Shown: positions 35,415-46,433, counted from the first letter of the stretch. The stretch: DNA of 64,000 nucleotides from Haematococcus lacustris (GCA_030144725.1 JASKMD010000024.1:5167345-5231344), one strand, 5' to 3'. Numbers and translations are program-made. The notes: generated by a model not told the origin, from the sequence alone.

Positions 35415-37446
35415 CACAAAACATGCAGCGGCTGCATTGAACGGGGGGTGCCCCCTGATGCCCCGGGGATGCAGTGATCAGGGCCAGGAGGGGCAGTGAT
35501 CAGGTGCCCCCTGATGCCCCGGGGATACACCATCCAATAAGGTACATCAACTACGGACCCCTATGTACCCCTGGCCATTGGCTCCCCTTGCACCCGCCAC
35601 CATGGCTGCAGCTAGGGGAGCTATGGTGCCCAGCGGCCTGGGCCAAGCTGCAGCTAGGGGAGGCCTGGCTGCAGCCCCGCCTGCTCATGTCGTTGCGGTG
35701 CAGTGCCGTCCTGGCAACCAGCAGGAGGGCACCTTGTAGAACACGGCTATGTTGAGGAACCCCGGCAGCAGGGAGATGCTGCTGGTCCTGCTGCTGCTAC
35801 AGCTGCTCCTGGTCCTGCTGCTGCTGCTGCTGCTGCCTAAGTCCACAAGCTAAAGCCGTCAGCAATGAGGCTGCTTGGCTGCCCTCGCTCTATAAGGTCC
35901 CCAGCGGCATGATGCAGGCAGCTAGTGATCAAACAAGCATGAGGCGATCAAACCTGCATTGCATCGTGATCTCTCCGTACAAGCCTATGCCTATGCCTAC
36001 GCATCTGTGCATGTGCTGCTGCCCACTGTCAATTGGACGGGCAGACGGTTCAAGGGTCTTGGTCACATGGCTGTTGTGCCGTGTTGCCACTTCAACGTTT
36101 CGTTGCATGCCGCTGATGCACCACTTGACCAGAGCAGGTGGCTGCCGGTGGTACTCATTGGAGTCATCTCTTGTGCTGCAACAACCCTGTCTATTGTATT
36201 CTCTCTTCTCCCTTACATGGGAAGCTTCGTTTAACAAGCTCATATCTTTGCGTGTGGAGGTGTGTGGGATTGAGAAGCGAACCGGGTGACGGCAATGCTA
36301 TACCAAGATACCAGCCAAGCAGCCTGACAGCTGACGGTAAGCCACCAGCACCAGTAGCAGCAGCGGCAGCAATACCACCCTTAAACCCCCACGCCTCATG
36401 TGATTTAGAGGGGCTTGTCGAGCATGGGGAGCTGTGGGCCTAGCATTGTAAGTAAATCTTGCAAGAATGGAAAAGCCATTTCACTGTTTCGGCAACAAAT
36501 AGTCTGGCACGTTAACATTGACTTGGTGAGCACAACAGGTCACCACGGCCGTTGGTCCCGCCAATCCGTGCCAGGCCTGCCGCTCACACCACGCGCTAGT
36601 GAAGGGTAGCTGAGGCTATCGCGGTAAGTCACGCGCGCTGAAACTCGCGTTTTGCACTGAAGCCTCCCAGATCACTCCGCCCGCCACTCCCGCGGACTGT
36701 GAACATGGTCGCTCGCTGCAGCCTGGGGCTCAATGGGGTGCGACCGTTCGTGGGTCGCAGGTCGTGGCGCAAGATTCCCTGGGTTGGGTCGGGACCCCTC
36801 ATGGCCTGTGTTGTGAAATTTTCAGATTTTCATTCAGATTTTCAATGAAAATTTTCATCTGAAAATCTGAACGTCTTCACTGAAAATCTAAAAGTGCCGG
36901 GTGCTGCCCCCGGTCAGATCGCAGATCGGGTGTTGCAGAGTGATTGGCTGTGCTGTGATTAACTTGGTTGGCGCCAGCGCGCTACATCCACAGCGGAAGA
37001 AGCGCAAGCCAGAAAACGCCACAGATGGCGGATCCACGGACAGCATGGATGGCTTGCATCTTTTAAAATGGCTTGCATGTCTGACCTTTGGCAACCTAAG
37101 TATTTCTGCATTTCAAACAGTGCAGGCCTACAAACAAGTCGCGTTTGAAAGGATAGGCTGAGAACCAGCGGCATCCGCTCAGTTTCACTGACGATGAAAC
37201 TCTTTCAGTTTTTCAATGAAACACTTCCATTTTCATTGAAAATTTGAAAATTGAAAATCTGAAAATCTGAAGATTCACAACACTGCTCATGGCCCGGCCC
37301 CTTCCTGACACCTGGCCCGGGCCTATCTGACACCTGAGCCGGGACCTGCCTGACCCTGCCTCTAAGCATGCACAGCATCTCATTGAGGTGTCAGCAACAC
37401 CGTGCGTGGACTTTGTTTCGCTACCGTGCACTCTGCCAACGCCTTG
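35415..37446 (+). repeat. Duplicated block, copy C
   Basis: Second copy of 7,407-9,438. It contains the final 26 bp of the kinesin coding sequence out of context, the 3' flank, and the left part of T1 with its MITE. Unlike copy A, T1 continues past the block here. Confidence 0.93.
36806..37285. mobile_element. hAT-like MITE, copy C (480 bp)
   Basis: Same termini and CTCATGGC target duplications (36,798-36,805 and 37,286-37,293) as copy A. It lies inside T1. The related element T2 lacks it at the equivalent position. Confidence 0.86.
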
Positions 37447-37986
37447 ACCCCGGTCACCCCGGCCATTGGCCATGCCAATCCGTGCCAGGCCTGCGCATCG
37501 CACCACGCCCTAGTGGAGGATAGCGAAGGCTATCGCGGTAACTCGCGCGCGCTAAAACTCGCGTTTTAGGCTGAAGCCTTGTCCCAGTACACCGCCCGCC
37601 ATTCCCGCGGACTGTGAACATGGTCGCTCGCTGCAGCCTGGGGCTCAACGGGGTGCCACCGTACGTGGGTCGCAGGTCGAAGCGCAAGATTCCCTGGGTT
37701 GGGTCGGGACCCCTCATGGCCCGGGCCCTTCCTGACACCTGGCGCGAGACCTGCCTAACCTTCCCTCCTAGCAAGCAGAGCATATCATTAAGGTGTCAGC
37801 AGCACCGTGCGTGGACTTTAATTCGCTACCGTGCACTCTGCTAAAGCCTAGACCCCATCATTTCGGGGCTTCGTTCAAGTCCTTGAACTTTTCGGTCAGT
37901 GGTCCTTTCCGCGTACTTCCACCACTGTCTGATAGCTAAGCGAGTCTATATTCCGGGATGTAGCCCAGGAAAGCTCTATCATCTTG

Positions 37987-38147
37987 TGTGGTACAATCTA
38001 TGACAAAATGTGGCCGAGGGTGAATGTGGCATGGAGCGATCTCATCACAGGGGCCGATTGGCGGCGTTCTGGGTTCATCCCCGACGGGGTGGACCCTGTG
38101 CTACTGTTGGGCGCCCTCATCGCTGGGTTTTTCGCATCTGCATCATA
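37987..38147 (+). pseudogene. T2-encoded conserved fragment (DKMWxRVNVAWxDLITGA)
   Basis: The frame reads CGTIYDKMWPRVNVAWSDL, then LGALIAGFFASAS, and stops at 38,145-38,147. The same protein pattern occurs in T1 (39,951-40,289), so it was selected as protein at some time. It lacks a clear start. The function is not recognised. Confidence 0.45.
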
Positions 38148-38340
38148 AAGCATCCTTCCAATGAGCTTGCAACGTCATGCATCCTTCCATTATGAGCTTG
38201 CAAAAGCATCCTGCAGCTCATGCGCATCATAAAGCGATACGTGCCAAGCTGGTAAGTAGTGGCAATGGCAGTGGCGGATACCTCCATTGTGGCGGAATCC
38301 ACCATTGTGGCGGGAACCCATACCTTAACATCCTCCTCCT

Positions 38341-39090
38341 CCATCCTACACCCTGCAGAGCCCTACCGAGCTGCCAGCCCTTGAAACAGCCCTTGCAACA
38401 CCACAACAGTCAAGCAGGGGTGCCAGCACATGGGGCCATAAGCGTCCACGCACCTGCCTTGGCCGGGGCGCCCAGCAGCAGCTGAGCATGGACCAGCAGC
38501 AGCTGCAGGGTGCCCAGCACCAGCTGGCTCAGGACCAGCAGCAGCTGCAGGATGCCCAACACCAGCTGAGCCTGAATCAGCAGGAGCTGCAGGGTGCCCA
38601 GCACCAGCTGGCTCAGGACCAGCAGCAGCTGCAGGATGCCCAACGCCAGGTGGCTCTGGACCAGCAGCAGCTGCAGGGTGCCCAGCTGCAGGGTGCCCAG
38701 CTGCAGGGTGCCCAGCTAGACAACGCTACCACACAACACGCTGCCATGGCAGAAGCCATCATCGCAGCAGGACACACGGTCTCAGTTAGACCCATTCTAC
38801 TGGGAACAGGCGGCATCACTTACAACACACATACCAAGCTGCATATGGAAGCCATAGGCATCACGCAAACCACCACCACTAAACTGCTAAATAAGCTGAC
38901 TAGACATTCGGTCATAAGCTCACATAGCATAGCCAGAACCAGCTACAGACTCAGGGCAGGTGTCAAGGATGGGGGTTAAAGGGGTTCTTCACATCCAGGT
39001 TAGGTGGTGGGAGCAAGCCGCGCCCCAGGCGGAAGCTCCTCCCTTAATACACGCCGGCTCTGCCGGAGTAGTCTTCTTCTTCTTCTTCTT
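38341..39090 (+). mobile_element. 5'-truncated Dualen-type element (C-terminal end plus 3' tail)
   Basis: The open frame (ATG 38,488; in-frame sequence from at least 38,341; stop 38,977-38,979) ends with RPILLGTGGITYNTHTKLH, which aligns with INIMLGVGGTIYKDHTHKR at the C-terminus of the complete element. The 3' end CTTAATACACGCCGGCTCTG...AGTCTTCTT repeats the complete element's CTTAATGCACGCC...AGTCTTTCTTT arrangement with a (CTT)n tail (39,072-39,090). The segment between is a Gln-rich expansion of 14-residue units (LQGAQHQLAQDQQQ). It is a remnant of a different, diverged family member. Confidence 0.75.
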
Positions 39091-39370
39091 CATGTTTGGA
39101 CGTGTGACACTGGCAAGTGACAAGAAGGAAGATGCTGAGTGCTTGAGGCTGCTGCATGCACGGGCACCACACATTGCAAGCGCCCACATGACCTTGAATG
39201 TGCATCTGTTGAAGGAGTATGCACGGGAGTGCTTGGGCTGGAAGGGCAAGAGGTTGACGCAGAAGAAGCCATTGCTTAGGGCTGACATCCTAGAACATCT
39301 GAGGTGGGAGCAAGAGATGGAGGAGGATCAGTTGGCTGAAGTGGGGGTTGACGAGGCAGATGAAATGTAA
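39091..39370 (+). CDS. Small frame in T2, basic helical segment ending DEADEM
   Basis: From MFGRVTLASDKKEDAECL to ...GVDEADEM, 92 codons from an ATG directly after the (CTT)n tail. The central region (NVHLLKEYARECLGWKGKRL...KKPLLRADILEHL) looks like a helix-rich, possibly DNA-binding unit, by inspection only. The T1 frame ends with the similar NEADDM, and the sequence after both stops is homologous, so this is probably the last exon of a gene carried by an autonomous relative. The ATG may be accidental. Confidence 0.4.
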
Positions 39371-39950
39371 GGCCAAGCACTTTCGATTGAAACCAGCAGC
39401 ACCAACTGAGCCAGAATAGCACGAACTGAGCCGATAAAGCCGATCAAGCCAATGGCCAAAAATTGACAGTGCCATGCGCCCAACTTGCACAGTTTCAGCT
39501 AAGCGTGGCGTGACTCAGTCTCGTGGTGTAATGACATGGCTCGGTAGCATGGCGCACTGCGATGGCCTACTCCGCAGTACTGCGAGGCTGCCTCCATGGT
39601 GCGAACTTTGCTACGGATGCCACGGAGAGCCTCGCCACCCTGCTCTTGTAGGTGGGTCGCTGCTTGTTTGCGCTATCTCAAGTTTCGACCTGGTGGCGGG
39701 CGGTGTACTGGGACAAGGATTCAGCCTAAAACGCGAGTTTTAGCGCGCGCGAGTTACCGCGATAGCCTTAGCTATCCTCCACTAGGGCGTGGTGCGATGC
39801 GCAGGCCTGGCACGGATTGGCATGGCCAATGGCCGGGGTGACCCCCCATCATTTTGAGGCTTTTGTCAAGAGCTTAAACCCTTTGGCCTTTGGTCCTTTC
39901 CACGTGCTCCCACCTTTGTCGGATAGCTGGGCGGGTCTGTATACCGGGTT

Positions 39951-40289
39951 GTGCTCCTGGCATACTCCATCACCTTGTGTGGTACACACAATGACAAAAT
40001 GTGGCAGCGGGTGAATGTGGCATGGGCCGATCTCATCACAGGGGCAATTGGCGGCGTCCTTGAGCACAACTCGGATGGGTTGGACTCTGTGCTGCCGCTG
40101 GGCGCCCTCATCGCTGCATTTCTCGCACTGTGCGCGAAGTTGATACCGAAAAGTGTGATGAGCCCTCCTGGACCCCGACGCCGCGCTGCCCTGGCACGCG
40201 AAAATGCGATAAGTGCCAAGCTGGTAAGCAGTGGCAGTGGCCGTGGCGGAAGCCTAAAATGTGGCGGGAACGAGGCAGATGACATGTAA
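39951..40289 (+). CDS. Small T1-encoded frame with conserved DKMWQRVNVAW motif
   Basis: 112 codons open by a non-ATG start (TTG at 39,951; the motif region starts near 39,990). It contains NDKMWQRVNVAWADLITGA and ends GGNEADDM. Its first part is conserved in T2 (37,987-38,147), where it is truncated. The end resembles the DEADEM end of the T2 frame. No known domain was recognised. It is likely a non-autonomous remnant of the transposon's own gene; expression is doubtful. Confidence 0.35.
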   Translation: MLLAYSITLCGTHNDKMWQRVNVAWADLITGAIGGVLEHNSDGLDSVLPLGALIAAFLALCAKLIPKSVMSPPGPRRRAALARENAISAKLVSSGSGRGGSLKCGGNEADDM

Positions 40290-40960
40290 GGCAAAGCACC
40301 TTTAGACAAAACCAGTAGCAGCAACTGAGCCAGAATAGCACAACTGAGCCGATAGAGAAACTGAGCTAATAGAGGAAGTGAGCCAATAGAGCCGAAAAAG
40401 TTAACAGTGCCATGCCCCCGACTTGCACCGACTTCAGCGAAGCGTGGCGTGACTCAGTCTCGTGGTGTAGTGACATAGCGTGGTGGCATAGCGCACTGCG
40501 ATGGCCTGCGGCGCACTACGAGGGCTGCCTCTTTAGTGCGAAGTTAGCTACGGACGCCACGGAGCGCCTCGCCACCCTGCTCTTGTGAGTGGGTCGTAAC
40601 TTGTTTGCGCTATCTCAATTTTCAACCTGGTGGCGGGCGGTGATCTGGGACAAGGCTTCAGTTTAAAACGCGAGTTTCAGCGCGCGTGACTTACCGCGAT
40701 AGCCTCAGCTACCCTTCGCTAGCACGTGGTGCGAGCGTCAGGCCTGGCACGGATTGGCGGGACAAACGGCCGGGGTGACCAACAGCTAGGGTGACCTCAA
40801 CGACATTCGGACACGCTCGTGGCCTTGCTCCCTATTTAGTGCTAAACGACACTTTCATTGAACAGGGAGCAGCAGCGACATTCCCCAGTGATAGATGACA
40901 CAGTCTAGCATGGACTCTAGCGTCAAAGTGTGACCTATCTGGCTAGGTCCATATTAGCAC

Positions 40961-41068
40961 AGGCGTTTAGCCCCGCAGTTCGACCAGGGCCAGTCTGGCC
41001 CTTCACACTGATAGCAGCAGAGCTCAGCTGCTGCTCCAGGACTCACTAGCCGCCAGGACCCGCAGCAA
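40961..41068 (-). pseudogene. Degenerate copy of the RRM gene's last exon
   Basis: Minus-strand sequence GTCCTGGCGGCTAGTGAG... to ...GCGGGGCTAAACGCCTG aligns with the last exon of the neighbouring RRM gene (42,647 downward, ending GCGGGGCCAAACGCCTG). Small indels put a stop soon after the start. It lies 1.5 kb downstream of the parent exon in the same orientation, pointing to a partial tandem duplication. Confidence 0.7.
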
Positions 41069-41766
41069 TGACAGCCGACGTGTAGGATATGCATGCATAT
41101 TGTTAAATAGCGGCGTAAGTGGCGGCGATAGCCAGCTACAACAGCGGAGCTAGTAATGAACGGGCACACACAAGGTGGGCGGAGCTGAAATGGTCAGTGC
41201 GGCAATGCGTATGATTACAAGATGACAAGATTCAGGAGTTATTCGCAGTGGTTACAGCCATGAGCTCGCAGCCTGCATATGGTTACAACTCTTGCTCTAT
41301 ACTGAAGCAGGAAGAATGTTGTGGAGTTCAAAAGCTAAATAGGGCACACATGCACCATACAGGTTGTCCAAGCGCCCAGTGCATGCTTCTCTGCTAACAC
41401 CCCTGACGGCCAAGCATCACCGCAGGCAGACCTCCTCACCTCCCTGCATGACCTGTCCTGCCCTGGTTGTGCCTTCACTGCGCCTCAACACGTTTACTTG
41501 CTTGCAATGGGCAACCTCTGCTATCCCTCACAAGCACAGCACACAGGGCAGCTGACTCACTGGAGCCTGACGAGCCCTGCACTGCAATGTACACCCCAGC
41601 CAACCACACGTGATAATCCAGACAGTAGCGCAAGCTCATACCCTCACCCCATCAGCAAAGCATGGCCAGAAATGACAAGAGACACCAAGCACAGCACAGC
41701 ACACGCGTCGCACAGACACAATGGGAGGCAGGCAGCCTGCAATCATGCTACTACATTGAACTAGAC

Positions 41767-42126
41767 TTACTTTGCAGCGGAGGTGGTGGTGCGCGGTGCG
41801 AGCCTGAATGTCAGGGTCAATGATCCGTATGGCAGCGGTGATGGGAGTTGCCCACAATCATCAAGATATGGCTGATTACCCATGTTGTACTTTTGACATT
41901 GTTTCACTACCCAATGATGCCATGCATAACCACAACCAGCATCCTCCAAGCAATAGCTGCACCTTGCTTGGCAGGCTGCAGCATACCTGTCTGGCTGAGC
42001 CCAGCTGCACTCATGCGCTGCAGGAGCCACCTCCTCCAATTGTGCCACCAACATCGGCAGGGGCGTGTGGGCATGTGCATGTGCCAGCAGCACAAGAATG
42101 CAAGCGGCGATGTGGCCATGCACCAT
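41767..42126 (-). CDS. Possible small secreted Cys-rich protein (exon)
   Basis: 119 codons beginning MVHGHIAACILVLLAHAHAH, a signal-peptide-like start. It is followed by a region with seven Cys residues (ECSW, ACQARCSYCLEDAGC, QCQ, DDCG) and Trp/Tyr. A strong splice-donor match (AAAGTAAGT) overlaps the stop, so the coding sequence may continue into another exon. It is not recognised as any family. It sits in the spacer between the RRM gene and T1, on the same strand as the RRM gene. Chance cannot be excluded. Confidence 0.35.
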   Translation of the reverse strand: MVHGHIAACILVLLAHAHAHTPLPMLVAQLEEVAPAAHECSWAQPDRYAAACQARCSYCLEDAGCGYAWHHWVVKQCQKYNMGNQPYLDDCGQLPSPLPYGSLTLTFRLAPRTTTSAAK

Positions 42127-42530
42127 CAGAGCAGCCAGGGCTCAGCATCCTGGGCGAGCCTGCCGGCACTGCCAGCGCAGAGATCTACATGCACGACCTG
42201 GGTGCTGTTGAAGCCGCAGCCGTTGTCCCACCTGCTGGCATCTGACCCCGCCCCATGGCAGTGTCATGTCAAGTACCCCAGGAGACAGTCACAATGTGAA
42301 CAGACAATTAAGTCAAGGTCCAGGAAGTTTCCTGCTGCTGCCACCTCAGCCACTGGTGGCAGCATGTGCACATGGCAGGCAGCCTGCATCGCTATCAGCA
42401 CCATTTGCAGTATTACTGACAGCAGCACTAGCAGCACTCTAGCAGCGCATTGACAGCAACAGCAGCAGCAGCAGCGGGGTCGCCCACTTCCTCGTCAGCG
42501 AGGGATGAGCAGAGGGGCACAGCGTCAGCA

Positions 42531-45500
42531 CTAGAAGAAGGGCTCGCAGGCGTTTGGCCCCGCAGTGTGACCAGGGCCTGCCTGGCCCATCATACCAATG
42601 CCAGTAGAGCTCAGCTGCTGCTGCAGCACTGCACTGGCAGCCAGGACCTGCAACAACGGCAGCCGACATGCAGGTCATGCAAGGAACATGCAGGTCGTGT
42701 CAGCAAACTTCCAAGGGCGTACAGCAGAGGAAGTGACATGCCCCGCACAACTGTCACACCTGGCAGGGTGGTGTGCTTAGGGTGCTGGCAGTGAGAGTGC
42801 TCCAGTGTTGAGGAGTGTGGCTGCACTGCCCGGCCAGGGACAAAGCTGCAGCAAACCAGGGCTGGCGGCGCCTTGTTGTCCTTGGCCTGGCCACATCTCA
42901 CCTGGGACTGCGCCGCAGACAGCTGCGCAAGAGTGTCATTGTACCGCTGCTGGGCAGTGTTGAGGTGGTGGGCGGACAGCACTGCCTGCAGCTGCTGACT
43001 GGACATTTGGCCCGGCTGGGAGATGGCCAACGCCTCTGGCATGGTAGACCCCTTCAGCCCTGCACTCGCAACCCGCTGCATGGGGCCAGACTTGCTCCCT
43101 GCTTGCATGAAGCCCGCCATGGCCATGTCGGGTACGGAGGTGGCTAGTGAGCCCAGTGCCTGGCGCCCTAGACCTGGCACCCGGGCTGAGCTGTGTGGCT
43201 GGAGCATGGGCATCATGGGGGGCATGGTCACGGCCCCCATGAGGGCGCTGATGCTGTTCACCTGCCCGTGCACTGGCCTCTTGCTGGAGTTGGTGAAAGG
43301 GGGCATGCTGGAGCCACCATGCACGTTGCCGCGGGGCATGCGCAAGTTGTGCAGCATGGGGTTGGACAGCTGCCCAGACGCTGCGCCGAGCATTGAGGTG
43401 TGACCAGCCATGGTGGTGGGCCCCAGCATGTGCTGGCTGTGCATGGGCAACCGAGACATTGGCCGGGGAACTGCACGCAGCATGGCTGAGCTGCTGGTAC
43501 CCGCAATGCTGCCCATGCCTGATGCAGTGACACCAGAGTTTGCCTGCTGCTGCTGCTGCTGCTGGTGGTGGTGCTGGTGCTGGTGGATGTAAGGTCCGCC
43601 TCCTCCCTGCACGTTGGTGTTTTGCAACTGTTGAGCCAAGAGCTTTTGGGCCTGCTGTAAAGGAAGGTCCAGGGCGGTGAAGGTGTTGCTGGAGCTGGCC
43701 ATCAGACTGGCTGCTGAGGCCTGCTGGCCGCTGAGTGGTGGTGGGCCAAGCAGCCCAGTGCTCTGCACCTCCGCCAGGCCGGGGAAGCCTGTGGCTGAAT
43801 GCCTGGCAAAGGTGTCAGGGGCTGTGGCCTGGGCATTGGGCCCCTGGCCCCCCTGAGCCTGCTCCTCAACCTGCAGCGGTGGCTGTGAGAGGGAGAGGCT
43901 GTGGCTGAATGGCTGTGGGGACAGGGTGGCAGTGGCAGCAGTGGAGGCGCAACCTGCACTGTTAGCTCCACTGTTGGCCATGCTGCTGGCATGTGGCTGT
44001 GGGAGGGAGAGGCTGTGGAGACCGCTGAATGGCTGTGATACAGCTGTGCCGCTGCGGGGGGACATGGTGGCAGTGGCAGCAGTGCAGGCACCAGCTGCAC
44101 TGTTAGCTCCGCTGTCGGCCATGCTGCTGGCATGGCCTGCGGCACTGAGCAGTGTGCTGCCTGGGGAAGCGCTGTCTGTGGTGCCAGCAGGACTGCTGCT
44201 AGGTCCTGGGGCTGCTGATGCGATGGCTGCGTCGGTGGTGCTCAGGGCATGGCCCAGTGGCTGTAGGTGACCTTGTAGCAGACAGGCTGCCTGCGCCTGC
44301 AGGCCAGGGTCTGACACCCCAGACAGACCCGGCAGGGTGCGCGAGTGACCTGCTGCACTGCTCTCCTCACCGCTGCTGCTGTAGGTGGTTGGGTTGACGT
44401 TGCCATTGCCATTGCGCTGGGCTTGCATCTCTTGCTGCACTACACACGCCCTCTGCTGTGACTGTGACTGCTGCTGCAACCGCAGCTGCAGCTGAGCCAA
44501 CTGCTCCTCTGCGCGAGGCCAGTCATGCTCATTCGTATGCCTGTTGCTGAGAGGGTCAAGTGGGCCTTCCTGCTGCATGCAACAGGGAGCAGACACACAT
44601 CCATGTGCAAGCTCTATAGCCTCCAGCCATGTCTGAGCAGCAACTGGCGACACTAGTTGTCAGCGGGAGTGAGAGGATGTGGCTGGCAAAGCTGCATACC
44701 CAAACAGACCCCACGTCTCCTCGCACCTCCGAGTAGCAGCTGCCCATCTCCATGAATGGCAGGCTGGCCAGGTGCAGGCCATCGGCAGTGAGGCCACCTG
44801 AATGCCATTGGGCCACACTGCCCACCACAGCTCCTGGCTGGTCTTCTTTGAAGCAATGCGTATGTCCAGGCAGGAAGTTGGAGGAGGAGGGCTCCTAAAG
44901 AAGCACAACAGCCAGTTTAGCTAGTGGGCATGTCTAGGGACGAGAACACAAAGGTGCATGACAGCCCACACATAGCATCCAATCATGGCTTATATGTACT
45001 ACTACACCGCTGGGGGTGCCATGCGCAACATGAAGGTGCAGAAATGTATACAGTGTGCCAAACGCCCACCTGGCTTCCGCCCCAATAAGAGCCCGTAGGG
45101 CCTGAAGGCAACTGGTCGGACGACAGCTGCGATGGTGTCATCATCAATTGTTGCAGAAGAAACGACGGGTTCAGCTGGTCTTCAAAGGCGGGCCCTAACA
45201 CGTTGCCATGTTGCGTGTCGCTGCTATACCAGCGTATGTTCAGCCTTCTGCCCAAGAAAACAACACCGTCCGCGGCATGCAAAGCCAGCGCTGCCTCTTC
45301 TCTTTTATTGTAGCTGACGATTGCAAAGCCAGCGCTGCGGCCGGACCTGTGCCGAGCGATCTGTGTGGCAAAGCAAGGAGGAACATGCCAACATCATCTT
45401 CCTGGTAGCACACACGTGGCGCAGCTCGTACACGAAGGCATGATCAGGCAGACGGATTGCTCAGAGTAGCTACGCGCCTGACATTCCATGACCGCGCCAA

Positions 45501-45636
45501 ACTGCGAAAACACGGCGTGTAGATGACGCTCCGTTGCACCCTTCGCAAGCCCCTTAACAAAGAGGCTAGCCGTTAGGTTGGAGCTTGGGCTGGGAACCAG
45601 GGTGATGCCACCCATCATCATCCCGCTCTGCTGCAT
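42531..45636 (-). CDS. RRM-containing, Gln/Ser/Met-rich RNA-binding protein
   Basis: Five exons, all joined in phase 0: 45,636-45,478, 45,360-45,070, 44,894-44,727, 44,572-42,902 and 42,647-42,531, giving about 801 residues. One RRM near the N-terminus is split by the first intron: RNP2-like LFVKGL with FSQFGAVMECQ in exon 1, RNP1-like GFAIVSY with FLGRRLNIRW in exon 2. The rest is low-complexity, including [14 protein letters not shown] near 43,550 and Met/Pro/Ser-rich segments, typical of post-transcriptional regulators. The last exon ends GPNACEPFF. Intron 1 would need a GC donor (CAG|GCGCGT); the other introns are GT-AG. The N-terminus may extend upstream to an acceptor at 45,703 (in-frame GVFRDGRADSAATSF). 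The target RNA is unknown. Confidence 0.85.
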
Positions 45637-45844
45637 TCCTAACGCAGCAGTGGCAAAGGATGTGGCGGCGGAATCGGCCCTTCCGTCACGGAAAACCCCC
45701 GCCTAGAAAGGGTGTGAATTGTATACTACGCCCAGCACCCTCATGACAGTCGGTACGGCGCGCCAGGGATGACGAATGGCCATGATAGGATTCCGAACGC
45801 CCTACGAACGGCTCATGCACAAAGACTGGCGACACTTCAGGATG

Positions 45845-45950
45845 TCCCAACATGGGGTTGGTAATCTTCATGCCAGTACTCTCTCAATACTGCACCGTTT
45901 TCATTAGCGTTTATCGCATTGGCAGCTGCGAATTACTGCGCGTCTCCTGG
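45845..45950 (+). repeat. Dispersed ~105-bp repeat, copy 1
   Basis: TCCCAACATGGGGTTGG followed by TCTCTCAATACTGCACCGTT and a CATTGGCAGC end; the same series occurs at 53,927-54,012. Substitutions and a few indels separate the copies. An open frame (MKITNPMLGHPEV) on the other strand starts inside it and is not trusted. Confidence 0.75.
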
Positions 45951-46079
45951 CAAGCGGCGCGTTACCTCTTGCGAGTAATGCCATGCCGGCGCAAGCGATC
46001 GCGGACACACCTCAGCTGCTCACAATCGATTGTTCTAGTGGTGAGTAGCGGCACCAATGACTGAGCTGCGCCTGCTATC

Positions 46080-46273
46080 GAGCAGGAAGTACAATCAATG
46101 TTCAGCCCGCCAGGCTTGCTCCACGAGCCTTTCATTGGTGCAGGCGGCGTCGGAAGACCGTCGTGGGGCAAGTTACTGAGCGACATTGCAACAAACGCGG
46201 AGAATGTGCGTTCCTCTCTAGCCAGTCACGCAGAAAAGCGACCCCCTTCCACAAACTGGCATGTTGTGAGCTG
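46080..46273 (+). other. Short open frame of unknown meaning
   Basis: Reads AIEQEVQSMFSPPGLLHEPF, continues through GKLLSDIATNAENVRSSL and stops at 46,271-46,273. The composition looks protein-like and the HEPFIG string recalls HEPFVG read on the opposite strand near 45,810. It could be a last exon of a small gene or part of an inverted repeat relic. Confidence 0.25.
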
Positions 46274-46433
46274 ACCACACTGAATATCTAGATTGTGGCT
46301 CTGTAACTTTGTTCCTAACTCAACAACACAGCTGTTGGAGAAGAAAGCACGTCATTTCATTGAGTAAGCTTGTGGGAACATACATTGGCGTAACCTAACT
46401 TTGCCTTGCAGTGCTGACTAGCCCAACCGGACC

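Larger units (their letters stand above)
37452..39843. mobile_element. DNA transposon T2, nested in T1 (2,392 bp)
   Basis: Terminal inverted repeats of about 150 bp (37,452-37,604 and 39,694-39,843) start GGTCACCCCGGCC and are related to those of T1. CCCC borders both sides, matching a single GACCCCATC in its own homologous interior (37,849-37,857), so a 4-bp target duplication fits. The interior 37,605-38,290 is homologous to the T1 interior, including an empty MITE site at 37,713-37,720. A truncated Dualen-type tail sits inside it. Confidence 0.85.
36538..40780. mobile_element. DNA transposon T1, complete copy with nested insertions
   Basis: Long terminal inverted repeats of about 150 bp (36,538-36,688 and 40,630-40,780), beginning GGTCACC and closely matching through the CGCGCGCTGAAACTCGCG region. 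Flanked by the 4-bp duplication AACA (36,534-36,537 and 40,781-40,784). It contains a hAT-like MITE and transposon T2. No transposase was recognised. It probably moves in trans; the superfamily is not assigned, although 4-bp duplications exclude hAT and PIF/Harbinger. Confidence 0.85.
40781..42530. other. Mostly non-coding stretch downstream of the RRM gene
   Basis: Apart from the degenerate exon copy at 40,961-41,068 and a possible small secreted-protein exon at 41,767-42,126, no supportable gene was found. Confidence 0.5.

Noticed and set aside
45686..45871. MKITNPMLGHPEV... as first exon of the RRM gene
   Set aside because: It starts inside a dispersed repeat, is out of frame with the RRM exon, and any intron joining them would be shorter than about 60 bp.
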